Below, piece after piece: positions 11,101 to 26,100 of a DNA stretch of 64,000 bases (positions are counted from its first letter, which is position 1; each line of letters opens with the position of its first letter). A program made the position numbers and the translations under genes. Below the pieces are notes generated by a model. The model was not told the DNA's origin. It worked only from the letters and a program-made list of their open reading frames with translations, and ran no database searches. The DNA comes from Tribonema minus (Eukaryota > Sar > Xanthophyceae > Tribonematales > Tribonemataceae). Location: assembly GCA_017506865.1 (NCBI GenBank), contig JAFCMP010000162.1, positions 1 through 64,000 of the forward strand, read 5' to 3'.

Positions 11101-14100
11101 CAATTTTGCAGTATCATTCAGGCCGCGACGTTCAGTGGCGTGGGCCGCATCGGCTCGGCGAGACAGTCCTCTTCCTCTCTGCAAGATGTAAGGTTAGCTC
11201 AAGACTTGCTCATGATACACTCACTACTCATTCATTACTCACTTGCTTGACTCACTTTTGATTCACTTCAATGCAGGAGCAAAGGAGCGTGGTGAAGGAG
11301 GTGGTGCGGCTGATGACTTACCCACCACTCACTCACTACTCATTTACTACTCACTTACTTGACCCACTCGTGACTCACACCCATGCAGGTGCAAAAAAGG
11401 AGCGTGGTGCAGAAGGTGGCACGGCTGATGCCTTACTCATGAGTCACTCACTACTCATTCATTAGTCACTTACTTGACCCACTCGTGACTCACACCCATG
11501 CAGGTGCAAAGGAGCGTGGTGCAGAAGGTGGCGCGGCTGATGACTTGCTCACGACTCACTCACTACTCATTCATTACTCACTTACTTGACCCACTCATGA
11601 CTCACACCCTTGCAGGTGCAAAGGAGCGTGGTGAAGAAGGTGGCGTGGCTGATGACTTACTCACAATTCGCTCACTACTCATTCATTACTCACTTACTTG
11701 ACTTACTTGTGACTCACTTGAATGCAGGTGCAAAGGAGCGTGGTCAAGAAGGTGGCGCGGCTGATGACGGGCCTGCAGAATTTATCTCACAACACCAACG
11801 TGCAGGTGAACGCTGTCTTGCAGTGCCACCTTGGGAGGACATGCAGGCAGTACGCAGAGTGCATGCAACCGAACTGCAAGGGTCTGTTAGCCTGAGCCTG
11901 CGCAAGCATCTTGTTCGATGGCAGTTGTGGAAGTTACAACTTCAGGTTGAGGGTATGACCGCAGCCTTGGGGCCCCTGCATGCAGGCCTGCAGAATATTT
12001 CTTACAACATCAACGTGCAAGTGCGTATCAGGTCAAGACTGAACTTCACCATGAGGTTCAGCTTCGTCGAAGCCCCACAAAGCCCACTTGAAGCCAGTTG
12101 CTCCCCACCATCATGCTGGACACAAGTGCTTGAAAGCTACTGCTCCTTCACAACTAGACCAATCTTGAGATCTGCCATGTGATCGCCAAACTGGTCCCTT
12201 GTCCTAGGCTACGCTGCATGTGCTATGATATGCCTGCGTGCAATAGCGCTCGCTGCATGCTTGTGCAACGTAGATATCGTCTCAGCGTTGCTTGCACAAA
12301 GGGACGTACGTGACTTCATGCGGTGGACGAGGACCGGCCGCAACTTCAACTTCAAGTTGCCCTGCAATCGTTTGCCAGCAGCAGACATCGCCGATTTTTT
12401 TCGGAGACCGAGTCTTGGGACCAAGTTTTACCTAGTTTTACTCGCTACTTGAGGCCCCAGCCACCCCGATTTTAATCGGTGGAAACTCACTCGGTGTGCC
12501 AGTAGGCAGCCAAGTAATCACTCGGTGTGGTGCCCAGCACCGATTCAATTCAGACTGTATGAGGGCTGTTTTTGCGGGCGCGTTCGGTCCTTTATTCGGC
12601 CGGAAGTCCCGGTCGCGGTATTTTCGGTCTTTTCGCCCAAACTGGGGGTTTCGCATGGCGGAGGCTGCTGAAGCAGCAGAAGCTGCAGCAGCAGATGTGC
12701 TGACTGTAGAAGAGCTGGAGGCCCCACTGCCTGCAGCCACGTGGCATGATTCCCTTCGTGTACTAGTAGGATGACACGTGGAGTCCTACTCGGCCATCGA
12801 ACGCAACGGCAATAATACCTGGTGATCAGAGGATGAGGATCTCATGGAGGAGAAGAAGCTCCTGGGCTTCTGTAACTTAAAGCTGCAGCAGCTCAAAAGC
12901 TCGGCAAGAAGCGCGACGTTACTGATAGGTTTGTCACGTCAAGTTGAACTTCCACAAAAGCAATGTGCCATCAGACGCGCATGTATCCTGCATTGAGCGC
13001 ACGACTCAAGAAGGAGGACGACAATGTACATATGTAGTCGGCAATCGTAAAATCGGTATAAAATCGGGTGTTGCCTGCAATACTCGCCATTCCCGCCCAA
13101 CGAGGTGCTGGTCAATTACTCGGGGGTCCGAGTAGAAATTGACTCGCTTCTTGGCTGACCACATTGCTCATGACTCGGTCTGTTTGCCAGAGGCATTTAC
13201 TCGGTGACAAATCTACTCGGATTTGACAAGTCATCCCGCAACCCTACTCGGGGGTCAAACCTCACAAATCAGCAATGTCTGGCCAGCAGTGTACGCCCCC
13301 TTGACGGCTGCACGCTGACCAGTCGCTGTACATCTTCATTTTTGTGGCACCTGCAGAAATGCGGTGTTCAAGAATCCACTGCTATCGGATTGCATGTGCA
13401 CTTAAAATGCTGCCACCTTCGCTGTTGCGGCGACTGCAGAAACGGTGCGCGGGGGACGTGACGCAGGAGCGCGACGACGCCATCTTCCGGCTGTTGCGAT
13501 TCATGCAGGTGAATTCACGCATGCATTCATTCATCAACAGATGCGGCGAGCACTGTTTATTTGGCAGCAACCATCTTCCGGCTGTTGCGGTTCATGCAGG
13601 TGAATTCACGCATGCATTCGTCAACAGATGCGGCGAGCACTGTCCATGTGGCAGCAACCATCTTCCGGCTGTTGCGATTCATGCAGGTGAATTCACGCAT
13701 GCATTCGTCAACAGATGCGGCGAGCACTGTCCATGTGGCAGCAACCATCTTCCGGCTGTTGCGATTCATGCAGGTGAATTCACGCATGCATTCATTCATC
13801 AACAGATGCGGCGAGCACTGTCCATGTGGCAGCGACCTTGCAACGCCCACGCGTCGCCTGTCAGCTACAGTGCCTCTGCTGCCAGTGTCAGCGAGAGACT
13901 GTTTCTGTCTGTGCCACAAGTGGTGACTGCCTGGTACGTGACACTCGCAGCTTTTCTCAGCGGTCCTTTACTGGCTCCATTTTGGCCACATTGTGCAAAA
14001 TCCCTGAAATTGTCAGTCCACGACTCTGACTCGCCAAACTGCCATCTTATCACATGTTATCCACAATGATTCATTCCCAAACATGGACACGCTTTGTGGC

Positions 14101-17100
14101 ATGATAGGAGCCCACTATCTGCAGACGGCGTTTCTTAAATGCCACCCGCGAAGGATTGCCACCTGGTGACTGATTGACCGTACTGCTTCCGTGTACTGCT
14201 CCTGTGTAAAAAAGGATCAGTACCAGGTTGAATACATCACGCTGCTGAGCGCTGACATGACCATCTGGATGACCGTCAACAACGCCACGCGCATTGGCAC
14301 CGTCTTCAATCCCGGCGGCGTCGTGACGGCGGCAGCGGGGGGGGGCGGCGCAGGGGGGCGCGCGCTGTGGATGGCGACGCGCGTGAGCGTCGCCGAGTTG
14401 AAGTTGGAGGGCGCGCCGCTCCTGCGCGACCGCGTCTCATCACTGGACATGGCGTACGTGGTGAGTCACGAGTCGGAGTGAGCCAGAGTGAGTCATTATC
14501 GCATCGCTGGACATGGCGTGCATGGTGAGTGGTGAGTCAGAATGAGTCAAAGTAGTGAGTCGTGCATCGTTATGCCGGAATTGAAGTTGGAGGGCGCGCC
14601 GCTCCTGCGCGACCGCGTCTCGTCGCTGGACATGGCGTACGTGTGAGTCACGAACCGGTTATGAAGGGAGGTGTGACTCACGACTGAGTCATTTCGGCGA
14701 AAGCGACCTTGTGCCAGGTTGAAGTTGATGTGACCATGTGCGTGAGATCAGGCTGAAGTGGAGCTTCAACACTGCGCCGCTGTTTGCAAGCCTTTTGCCT
14801 CATTGCTGGACGTGGCATACATGCTGAGACCGCAAAGAGCCAGTCCAGCGCCATGCAGAGGCGCGTATGCGTCGCTGGGTTGAAGTTGGAGCGAAATCCC
14901 GATCAGGCGAGCATCGTTGTATTGAAGTTGCAGTGCGCATGCAGCAGCATGCGCCTCGTTGCTTAACATGCGATCATGCTCAGCCGCGGACATTGCGCAG
15001 AGTGAGTTGAGCGCCAATACGGCAGCGTCCGATAGAAGCCATGTTTCTCTGTGCCGATCGACTGCTCAGCTCGAGCAAGCGCTGCCGCACGTGCGCTGTG
15101 TGGACAAGTGCTGCAGCATGTGCTGAGCGCTGCTTGCGTTACGCAGGGCGTGCGCTGCCGCCGACGGCATCATGGACACCTACACCACTCTTGCTGATTG
15201 TTGAGACTTGCATTCGCTGCAGTGCGCGTGCTCGCGCGACTCCACTCTTGCTGGTCGCTGAAATGTACATGTGCTGCACTGCACGTGCGAGCGCGTGCGC
15301 GCAGGGCCAGGACCCTGAGGGTGCTGGTCGTGCTGAGCGCTGCTTCTGCGTTTTGCCTTGTGCTGAGCGCTGCTGCAATGCGCTGAGCATTGTGCCGCTT
15401 GCAAGGCGGCCACCCTACGACTCCGGCATGGACGGCTTCGTACGCTGAGCATTGCTTGTGCGTTTTGCCTTGTGCTGAGCGCTGCTTCGCTGCGCTGAGC
15501 GTTGTGTCGCGCAGGGCGGCCACCCCTATGAGACCGGCATGGACGGCTTCATACGCTGAGCATTACTATTGTGTTGTGCTTATGCTGAGCGCTGCTGCAC
15601 TGCGCTGAGCGTTGTGTCGCACAGGGCGGTCACCCCTACGAGACTGGCATGGACGGCTTCATACGCTGGGTCGTCGTGCCGATTCACGCGCAAGATGCGG
15701 CGGACTCGTCGGCGCCCATAGGCTACGTCGTAGCCGGCGACCTCGGGTCAGGTGCGTGCACGTGTGTTCATTCATGAATCATGTCAAACCCGCGTCAGGT
15801 GAGGGAGCATACATCATCAGGCCAGGCAGCAGGACCACAGTGGAGCCTGAAGGACACCAAGCAGTAGCAGCAGAGGCTCGCATGCGCAGAGGAGTGCTGT
15901 GTGCGGGGCGCTGCTTAGGGTTAGGGTTAGGGCTAACCCTAACCCTAGGTGTGCGCGCATGCGGTTCAAACAATGCCAGGTGAGCTGGCCAGGCAGCGCT
16001 CACCAGCCTGGTGGCGCGCTCCCTGGGGGGCACCGTCGGCGGCTACGCAAACCCGGAGTCATATACATGTCCATATGTATAATTTTTTCCTGATGTATGC
16101 TCATGTGCATCTATTAATTACATGTGCGGTGATAAGCAGGCAAGGCAGCGCTCACCAGCCTGGTGGCGCGCTCCCTCGGCGGCGCCGCCGGTGTCTACGC
16201 CAAACACTCAACTATGTACCATACTTATACCTCGCTGATGCATGCTGCTATGTCATGTCTTCCTGATGCATGCTAACATGCACAACAGGCAAGGCAGCGC
16301 TCACGAGCCTGGTGGCGCGCTCCCTTGGCGGCACCGCCGGTGTCTACGCCAACACCGCCAGCGCCGCCGCGATGGCCGCAGACAGCGACCGCTGGCAGGT
16401 TGCGAGTTCAAGTCTGAGCATCGAGTACCAGGCGCAGCACAAGAAGCGCCGCTCCGTCATGCAGGAGCTGCTCGAGGGGTTCTCGCCGCTGAGCGCCATG
16501 TCGAGCGCTGAGGCGGACCACTGGCTAGACGCCGTCAGCGAAGGTGAGGGCACCGTATGCATGTAGGTAGCCCTGGAAGTGATGAGTTGAAGTTGTTACT
16601 TCAAGTTTTTTGAGGCGCTGAGCGCCATGTTGGGCGTGGAGGCGCACCACTGGCCGGACAATGTCAGCGAAGGTGAGGGTATCCCCTGGAAGTAAAGATG
16701 TGAAGTTGATACCTCAAGATTATTGAGGCCCCGCCGCTGAGCGCTGCCACAGATGCGCATGCCTGAATCCTTGGGTGGAAGCGCACCACTGGCTGGACAA
16801 CGTCAGGGCAGGTGAGGGATGCAGAGGGTAGCCCCCTGGAAATTAAAAAAATTGAAATTGGTTCTTCAAGTTCTTTGAGGCCCCGCTGCTGAGCGCAATA
16901 CTGAGCGCTGAGGCGGACCACTGGCTGGACAACGTCAGCGAAGGTGAGGGGTGCGTAGGTAGCCCCCCCGGGAAGTGAATCGCGAGGTGAAGCTGATACT
17001 GCAAGTAGTTTCGAGACGCCGCTGCTGAGCGCAATGTCGAGCGCTAAGGCGGACCACTGGCTGGACAACGTCAGTGAAGGTGAGAGTACGTAGGTAGCCC

Positions 17101-20100
17101 CCCTGAAAGTGAAACGTGAGGTGAAGCTGATCCTTCAGGAACTGCCGAGCGCGACGGCCGCGGCGAAGCGGGTTACGGGCTCGAGGATGTCAGAGCGAGG
17201 TCTGGCTGTGTAGGTAGTGCTTCAAGTAGAAAACTGCATAATGTAGGTACTCCCCTGTGTCCTGATGTAGAAGTACACAATGTATACGCTGAGCGTGGTG
17301 ACTGACTTTTACCCTAATCCGCCCTCACCGCACCGTCGGCTACAGCGCAACAACACAAAAGAGACCATCATCACCGTATTGCTAGCGCGCGCGTTTTGTC
17401 TCGCTGACACCTGCTGGTACTTCACAGTTCAAAGAGTGGGCAAAGCTTAGGATTAGGGTAAGCGCTGCCCCCGCCCCCATACCCACTGTATGGGCGCATC
17501 GGCAGAGCGGATTTGCCAAACACCAATGATTAGTAGCAGCGGGTCTTGTGGCCCCGAAGAGTGCCCCCACGCCCCCCCCTCATCCCCCCCCCCCCTCCCC
17601 CTTCTGCCCTGAGCAATGCTGTGACCCCCCACCCTCCCCATGCACCGCCCCCTCCCTGCCTGCATTGCAGAGAGCACGGGAGATCCGCTGCAGGTCAAGC
17701 CCTACAGAATGACGGCAATGGCGTGGACCACAGACGCAGAGTCGGGTGAGTACATACCTGCTGAGGCAATGCCATATGAAGTCCTCCTGGAAGCCCCCCC
17801 GCAGTTGGCCTGGCGGTCAGTGACCATCATATAGTGTAGATGACGCATGTGCTCCATTGCGACCATTTAATAGTGTAGATGGCGCATTTGCTCCGTTGCG
17901 GTCACGAATGCGTATGCGTCCACGCTTGACACAAGCAAGAGTTGCATGTCTTGCAATTCGCATACAGGGTTTCTGCCCCCTCAAGCGGAAGTAACAAAGC
18001 ACATGCCTGCCTACGTTGTACATACTATATACCTGCCTACCTTGTTCCCGGGACTCCCCCTCTACATACTCCCTACCAGGAGGCTAGAGAGCGGGAGGGG
18101 GGGAGCCCAGGGGACAACCTGCCTACCCACCTCCCCCATTGCAGTGACCCTAATCCTGACCCCCTGACCTCAACGGCTGCGTCGGCAGCGACGCGTGAGA
18201 ACATGCCGCCTGAGTCCCCCCTGTTGTTAGCTTTGTGAGTGTTTGTGCATGCTTGGAATACCCTAGCGGGAAAAGTGTGCACGAGCTCAATAGGAGCATA
18301 CGTGTTGTTAATGACGTGGTGCGAAAGAGGGGTTGCCGCCGCTCAGGCGGAAGTAAATAAAGTAAATAAAGGTGAGTGCAGTGCATGCCTACCTACTTTG
18401 TCCCAAGTGGAGGCTCCCATGCATATCCGAATGCGGGTGGTCCTCTTGCGCGTTTGTGACTGAGTTCACGAATTGCTTTTTCACGACTCGTTGACTCGTT
18501 TGCTTTGTCTCTCCTTTCATGTGAGGTTGGCTCGTTTGCTGTGGCTCGCTCACTCAGGCGAGGTGGAGGCCTCCGCAGATGAGCGCACAGAGGTCGTGCT
18601 CATGCGGCTCTACAGCCGCGTATCAATCAACGCGACTCTTTGCAAATCAGTGAGTCACTATTTGTGACTCACTGACTCACTTGTGGCCGCCAGGCTTGGT
18701 GGAGGCCCCGGCAGACGTGCTCACGCTTTGTGACCTTTGTGACTTAATGACTCGCTCTTTGTGACTCACTGACTCACTTGCAACCCGCCAGGCGAAGTGG
18801 ACGCCCCCCTCGCAGACGGAGGTGGTCCTCAGTGGTGGTATGCACCCCACTGACCAAGTGCAAACCCAAAACTGCAACACTTGGATGATCAACGTGACTC
18901 TTTGTAGCTCAGTGACTCACTCACCATGACTCACTGACTCGCTTGCGACCTCCAGGCAAGGTGGAAGCCCCCGCAGACGCGCGAACAGAGTTGATCATCA
19001 CGCGCGGTGTAGTGTATCAACGACATGGCCCAACAGCTGTGAATCAATCATCGTAGCTCTTGTGACAAGTTTACTCGCATTTTTGTTTCGTGACTCAATG
19101 ACTCGTTTTTTTGTGACTCGCTGACTCACCAGGCGAGGTGGAGGCCCCCGCAGATGAGCGCACGGAGGTGGTCCTCACGCGCGGCGTAGTGGTCAACGAC
19201 ATGGCTCAGCAGCTGTACATGGGCGGGTTGAGCATCAGCCTCATGTATGCGCTCGTGCTCGACTGGATCGCGCTGTGAGTCCCTCTCAATATTTTATTGT
19301 GTTTGTTAATCTGCAATGAAGCCCATATAAACGCTACCGTACATGTACATATATACAGTATAGGTATCAGCCTCATATACGCGCTCGTGCTCGACTGGAT
19401 CACGCTGTGAGTACCTGAGTACCTCTTGAACTTTGTAAACGTATGTGTTGGATCAAGTTTTGATCGATACCGTACATGTACCTACATACAGTATCATAGG
19501 TATCAGCCTCATGTATGCGCTCGTGCTCGACTGGATCACGCCGTGAGTGCTTCTCAAACCCCATTGTGTTTGAATGTTTTTATCAAGTCTTGCCTCGCGC
19601 GCAATAAACCCAGATGACCAATGTGCCGTACATGTACATACATACGGGTTGAGCATCAGCCTCATGTACGCGCTTGTGCTCGACTGGATCACGCTGTGAG
19701 TACTCTATATTTTGATTAATTTTTGCTGAGGGCCTGAAACAGCTGTGAGTACTTCTCAAACTTCATTGCATATATATTTATAAGCTGCTTGAGACTTGAT
19801 TGGAGAGCAATGAACCCAGATAACCGATATACTGTTTGTGTACGTACATGTACGTACATACAGTATGGGTATCAGCCTCATGGACGTGCTCGTGTTCGAC
19901 TGGATCATGCCGTGAGTACGTCGTGAATCTCATTCTACAAGTTGACTGAGACTTGACTGGAGCGCAAGTAATCCAGGCGACTGATATACCATGAATGTAC
20001 ATGCATACAGTATGGGTATCAGCGTGAGGGCGCGCTCGTATTGATGAAAACAAAGACGTACTGAGACCAGTACGATGGCGGCAGGAGCATATGGCTAATG

Positions 20101-23100
20101 TTTGCGCTCGTGTTGCCGTGTGAGCACTTTTCATCATGTGCTGCACTGGCCAGCGCGCGCTTTGCATCATGTGCTGCATTGCCCAGCGCGCGCAAATGCG
20201 TTGCTGCTCACTTCGGAGCTGTCATGACTGCATTAGTTCTGTAATGCGGCACTACAGTACGCATGCTGTTAATCAGTACTACGTATGTGCACCGCGCCGC
20301 CGTGTACGCATGTCCATCAGTATCAGAAGTAAGTGTATTTTTCTCTTTATGTTCCAGTCGCTGCTGCCGTCGCCACTGCTGCTGCTGCTGCCAAGGCTTT
20401 TCATGCTGCTGCTGCTCCAGTGAGCGCTGCTACTACCGCTGCCGCCGCCACCGTTGCTGCTCCCGCGCCTGTTGCTCACGCCACCGCCACTCTGCTCACG
20501 CCGCTGCTGCCGCCGCTGCTGCCGCCGCCGCAGGCTGATGGCGGCGACGTTCTTCCAGGCGCCGGTGCTGCCGCCGCTGCTGCTGTCACTGCCGTCACCG
20601 CCACTGCTGCTGCTTCTCCTGTTGCTGCTGCTGCAACTGCTGCTCACGCTGCCGCCGACGCTGCCGCCGCCGCAGGCTGATGGCGGCGACGTTCTTCCTG
20701 GCGCCGCTGGAGAAGATGGCGCGGCGCGTGCGCGCGGGGCAGATGGTTGACATGGACTACCTGGCGTCACTGGCGCGGCGGCGGCGCAGGGCGCACAGCG
20801 TACTCCTCGTCTTCTTCAGCCTGTACAGCCTCGGCGTGAGCGTGGTCATGGGAACGCGCACCGCAATACAGGTACTTCAAGAAGTTACTTCACGAAGTAT
20901 GTAGGTACACATGCGGGTGTCATACCCTACACACACAGCGTTCCCCTTGGCTTCTGCAGCCTGTAACAGCCTAGGTGTAAGCGTGGTGATGGGGATGCGC
21001 ACAGCAACACAGGTATGTAGGTATGTACACGTGGCGTCCTGTGCGGGTGCCATACCCTACATTCGTGGCGTTCTCCTCGTATTCTTCAGCCTGTACAGCC
21101 TGGGCGTGAACGTGGTGATGGGGACGCGCAACGCGATACAGGTGGGTAGGTATGTACACATGGCGCGCTGTGCGGGTGTCATACCCTACATACATACCAT
21201 CTGGCGTGTGGGCGCGGCGATGCGGGCACGCTCAGCAACACGCACGCGCGCTGCACTGCTGGACGTTATACGACTGTATTGTATATGAGGTCTCATCTGT
21301 GTGCCCAGGTCAGAACTTAGGGTTAGGGTAATCGTAGCCCTAACCCTACAGCTGCGTCTGTGCCTGCAGTCAGCTACTATCACCCAACACTGCTTCGCCA
21401 CTCCTAGGCCACCGAGGCGCACCAGACGCGGAGCGCAGCAACGCCTGGCGCACAAGCGCACTCTATCATATAGACGCGATTTTCCCACGCTTCAGTATGC
21501 CCCATCACCAACTCACCACCATCACACCCAGCCGTCATTGCAAACCCACGCAGGCAACCCATGCAGGCAACCCACGCACATCAGACGATAAATAGGGCAT
21601 ACGTAGTGTACACGAAGTGGTGCGGAGCACGGCTCCCACCCCTCAAGCCGGAGTACGCAAAGTACATTCCAGAATTCAACTGCGTACGCACCTTCATTAT
21701 TTATCACACACCGACCGCCATCCCCCGCAGGCGCACAAGGCGTACCAGACGCGCAGCGCTGCCGCGCCGGGCGTGGTCGCCCTCGAGCTGCGCGATGAGA
21801 TGGACGGCGTCGGCCTATTTGCAGCCAGCCTGCAGGCGTCGGAGCTGCTGCGCGCGGCGCTGATCGCGCCGGACGACGCCGCTGCGGCCGCGGCGGCGCG
21901 GCTGCGGCTCGCAAGCGCCAGCGAGCTGCTGCAGGTACAGTGGAGGAAGATGTCCTCCTGGAAGCCCCTAGTAGTCGGCCTGGACTGGCAGTCAGTGAGT
22001 GTTTGATAGTGTAGGTGGCAGTTACGTTCAGCTGCGTTCACAAATGCGTATGACTGGCGGCAGCGAGCTGTTGCAGGTACCAGCGGAGGCGGCGGCTGGG
22101 GGGTGCTGTTCCCCCTCTCCCCTTGACAAGACGCATGGTCCCTGTTCAACCTGATTGGCCCTGTTTGTGTTCGGCGGCTCGCGTGTGGGGGCTGTCGTGC
22201 TTCAGTGCGCCTGCCCTTGCTACAATCTCAGAGGCTAAAGCTGATACACAAGGAACGTGAGCCCGGCATGCCTTGCATACTTTATGCGGTTTCCGCCGCT
22301 CAAGCGGCAGCAGCTCAAGTACAGTCTCACTGCATCGTCGGGTACCACGCGGTGTGAGGCGCTCTGCAGCCTCTGACCTGTGCACCGTGATGCACACATA
22401 CGAACTTGATCGTAATGGCACATGCAGCCTCTGACCTGTACACCTTGATGTACACATATCAACTTGATCATACTGGCGCACGATGACTGCCCTGGCATCG
22501 TCGGCGTCGGCGGCGGCGGCGGTGGTGACATTAACCCTCACCCTAAACCCTAACCCCAATACCTAACCCAACCCTACACCGAACCTAGCCCTGCCATGAT
22601 TCAGGGGGCGGTGGTGGCGGTGCGCATGCGTCCGCCAGCTCCTCTTGCCATGCTTGCAAAGCAGGCCTAGCTCAAAATCGGCAGCTTATCAGCCGCAGTG
22701 CTGCCCTCTGAGCAATGCTGCCCTCCGAGCAAAATGCGCTTCTGCACTGCCTGTGCATGTCGTGAAGTCGAGCCCCCTCTGGACCTGGGGCGGTCAAGCG
22801 CACATCTCTAGGGTTAGGGTTAGGCGCCGACGAAGCGGGGCCAGGCAGAGCCCGGCAAATGCACGCGCATGCTGTCAGCAGGAGTGTGCACGGCCAGCGC
22901 ACGCCCGACGGCTTGTGCCTTCTTGTTGATGCTTATTGTGCTGGCGTCGCAACGACACTGTGTGTCTTCTTATTTCTGCATATTTGTGCTTGCGCACCGC
23001 AATGGCACTGTGTGTCTTCTGGTTTGTGCTTTTCTGTGTTGTGCGCCCTGCTATGGCAGTATATGTCTCCTTATTTCTACGTGATTCGTGCTTGCGCGCC

Positions 23101-26100
23101 GCTGACAGTGTGTGACTTCTTATATGTGCAGATGTGTGCTTGCGCGCCGCAATTACAGCGCGTGTCTCCTTGTTTGTGCCTTTTTGCGCTCGCGCGCCGC
23201 AGGCGGAGTTTGTGGTGCTGCTCAACTCCACGGCACAAATTGTGGCCGCGCCCAACTGCCCCGAGCTTCAAGGGGCGGCATTCGACCCTGCATTCGTGGT
23301 GTCGAGGACGCTGGCAACAGGTGATGTGCGGCGCAGGTCACGGCTGTCGCAACGCAGTCTAGTATGAGATTGCTGACGGCGGGTTTGATCGACTCCGCCT
23401 GGCAGTGTGCATCGCACGCTGCACCAGCATTGCACGCTGCACCAGGCATTTGTGGCGTCGAGGACGCTGGCAACAGGGAATTTGCGGCGCAGGTCACAGT
23501 GGTCGCAACACTGTCTAGAGCTCTGCGCGATTTGCTTGCTGTGGTATTGACGCAAGGAGGGTCAGCAAGGGGGCGGGCTGGGGGGGCATTCGGTAACCTT
23601 TGCATGCACTCCAGGCAGCTGCTGCCGCCGCTGCGAGGGCTGCCCCAACCCGATGTCTCTAACCCTAGTCCCTCACCCTAACCCTAGCGCTAGCCCGGGC
23701 GAATGCGCTGCGCCCTTGCAGTCCAGTGCAACACCACAGCACGGCCGCCACGCCATCATGCCGTGATGCTTTGTATCGCCAACACTGTCACACTCCATGG
23801 CTGTCGCTGTCACTATGCGCTCACGGCGGTCACACCACGCGCGTGTGCAGGCAGCCGCTACAGGCGCAAGGCGGGGCCTGCCCTGGTACGCGTGAATGCG
23901 CAGTGCAGCGCGCCCTTGCAGTCCATCGCTAGTGCGACGTCACCGCGTGCACCACGTCCCATGGCCACCACTGACGCGCTCACGACTGCCACCAGATGAA
24001 AATTTCACTAGTTTATCGATGCTTGTGCGTTGGAATGGAGAAGTATACAAGTTCCCCCCAAAGATCCCACTAATGAATTTCAATGCGCGCGCGCATACGC
24101 TCGCACTGCAGGCAGCCGCTACAGCCGCAGCGCGCTCGTTGCGTGGTCCGACATGCAGCGCTTCCGCGCGCCGCGCTACGCGACGCGACTCGCGGCGAGC
24201 ACGCCGGAGTCAGCGCTCAGCGCGGCCGCGCAGAACGACTCAGACTTTGAGAGTCTGATTTGCTGGGTCGGCGCGCCGTTCTGGGTCGATGGTCCGGGGA
24301 CACCGGGCCCCCCCGATGGGGCAGTGCTCGTCGGCTCGGTGGTCAACGGTGAGATCTGGGGGACTAATGATGCGTCACGCAGAGTTGAAGTTGAAGTTGT
24401 AATCGAAGTTATGGAGCGCTGCTGCACGCGCATGGCTCGGCGGTCAACGGTGAGATTTGGGGGACTGCGCGGGGGGTGATGCGTCGCGCAGATGTGAAGT
24501 TGAAGTTGGACTTGAAGTTGTGGAGCGCTGCACGCGCATGGCTCGGTGATCAACGGAGAGACTGAGGGACTGTGCGGGCTGTAGGCGTCGTTGTGCACAC
24601 TTCAAGTTGCGGAGCGCAGCCGCGCGTGCAATGAACTTCAAGTGCAAGGCCGCAGTCGCCGCAGAGAGCGGTGCTCGCGCGCAGCTAAGGAGGCGCACCC
24701 ACGCCGCACCGCACCGCACGGTGCAGGCGCAGGGCCTGTTTGCTGCACACCGGGGCGCATTCGACCGCCCCTGTCACTACCTCAGTGTCAGAAGCCCAGC
24801 ATATCATTGTCAGGAATGGCGGCGGATGCAGAAACCGCTTGATGCACGTCGCGGTGCAGCGAACCGCCTCTCTTGCTGCCTCAGTCTTGGAGGCCGAACA
24901 CGTCATGTCGGAGACGGCAGATGCGATGAGCTGCCTACCAAGGAACTCTATCCAGGCGGTGTCACTGCGGCAACACACAGTAACCTTTATGCTGCAGGTT
25001 ATGCGCCGCCAATGCTGTATGCTGAGACTGTGAACCAGAATTTTGTTACTGGGGCAGCACACAATACCTTGGGTTATGCGCCGCCAATGCTTTACGCTGA
25101 GACTGTGAATCAAAATCGTGTGATGCTGTCGCCTCAGGGAAGACCAAGGTGCTGGAATCAGCCAATGATATCATTGGTCACGGCTACAGCGCCATCTACT
25201 ACCTCAACTCAAAAGGTCAGCATGCTCGTAAAAGTACTTGTGGACTTGTGTTCATGAAGGCCCAAGGGACGCCGGGTGTCCTGTCCAATCGAAAAATCTG
25301 CTTCAACGCGGCAGCCACATGCAAGTCCTCGTGGACTTGTATTCATAAACGCCCCACGGGAGGCTGGGTGCCCTGTGCAATAGTGAAGTTTACTCCTACG
25401 CAGCAGCCTACTAGTAGCCTGCAATGTGCCCTGAGAGCTTGGACACCGCCGCTGCAATCAGCCCTCACGCCGCGCTCCGCATGTGTACGCCATGATGCGC
25501 TCCGCCAGCTTCCGCGTTGAACGGCATAGTCAGCTCAGTGAGGATCTGACGCTTAGCGAGCCCAGTATTTGTGCTAAAAAAATACCAGGGTGCCACAGTT
25601 GTATGGTTTCTCCAGTGAATTGTTGCAATATTTTCGCACTACGGCGGTTGAATTTGAAGTTTTTTTTCTTAGGTCAAAAGTACATTTCAGAGGCTCCAAT
25701 GCCATCAATCACCTGAACTCAGACAGCTAAGTTGACTCAACTCTAGTTGCTTGATCACGAGACATGAGCACGCTGAGAGCGCATGTTCCCATCCTGCGTG
25801 GCCAAACTCAACCTGGAGTTGTGGATGAAGTCATGGAGGCCAATGGCAAATGGCAAGCGTTGTCAACTTGAAGTTACAACGGCACATGAGGCAGTGTGCC
25901 GCCGCCGCAGGCTGTCACGGGGGGGTGCCAGCCGACTTGACTAGACTATGACAGCACCAGGTGTAGCGACGCTGTTGAACGAAGCAGGCGCCGCGCTGCC
26001 TGCCGAGGAGTACACAGTTGCGCCACAAGTTGTAGTGTGACGACCGTCGCCTCTTGCAAGCCTCACTTCAATCGTGCTCTAGACCCCATCTCTACTTCAA

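Noticed and set aside
24740..25130. Ty1/copia RNase H remnant (LEAEHVMSETADAM-like segment)
   Set aside because: A faint resemblance to the EAEY..(A/S)EA pattern only. No catalytic DED residues, integrase or LTRs are nearby. The segment also contains an internal duplication near 25000-25110.
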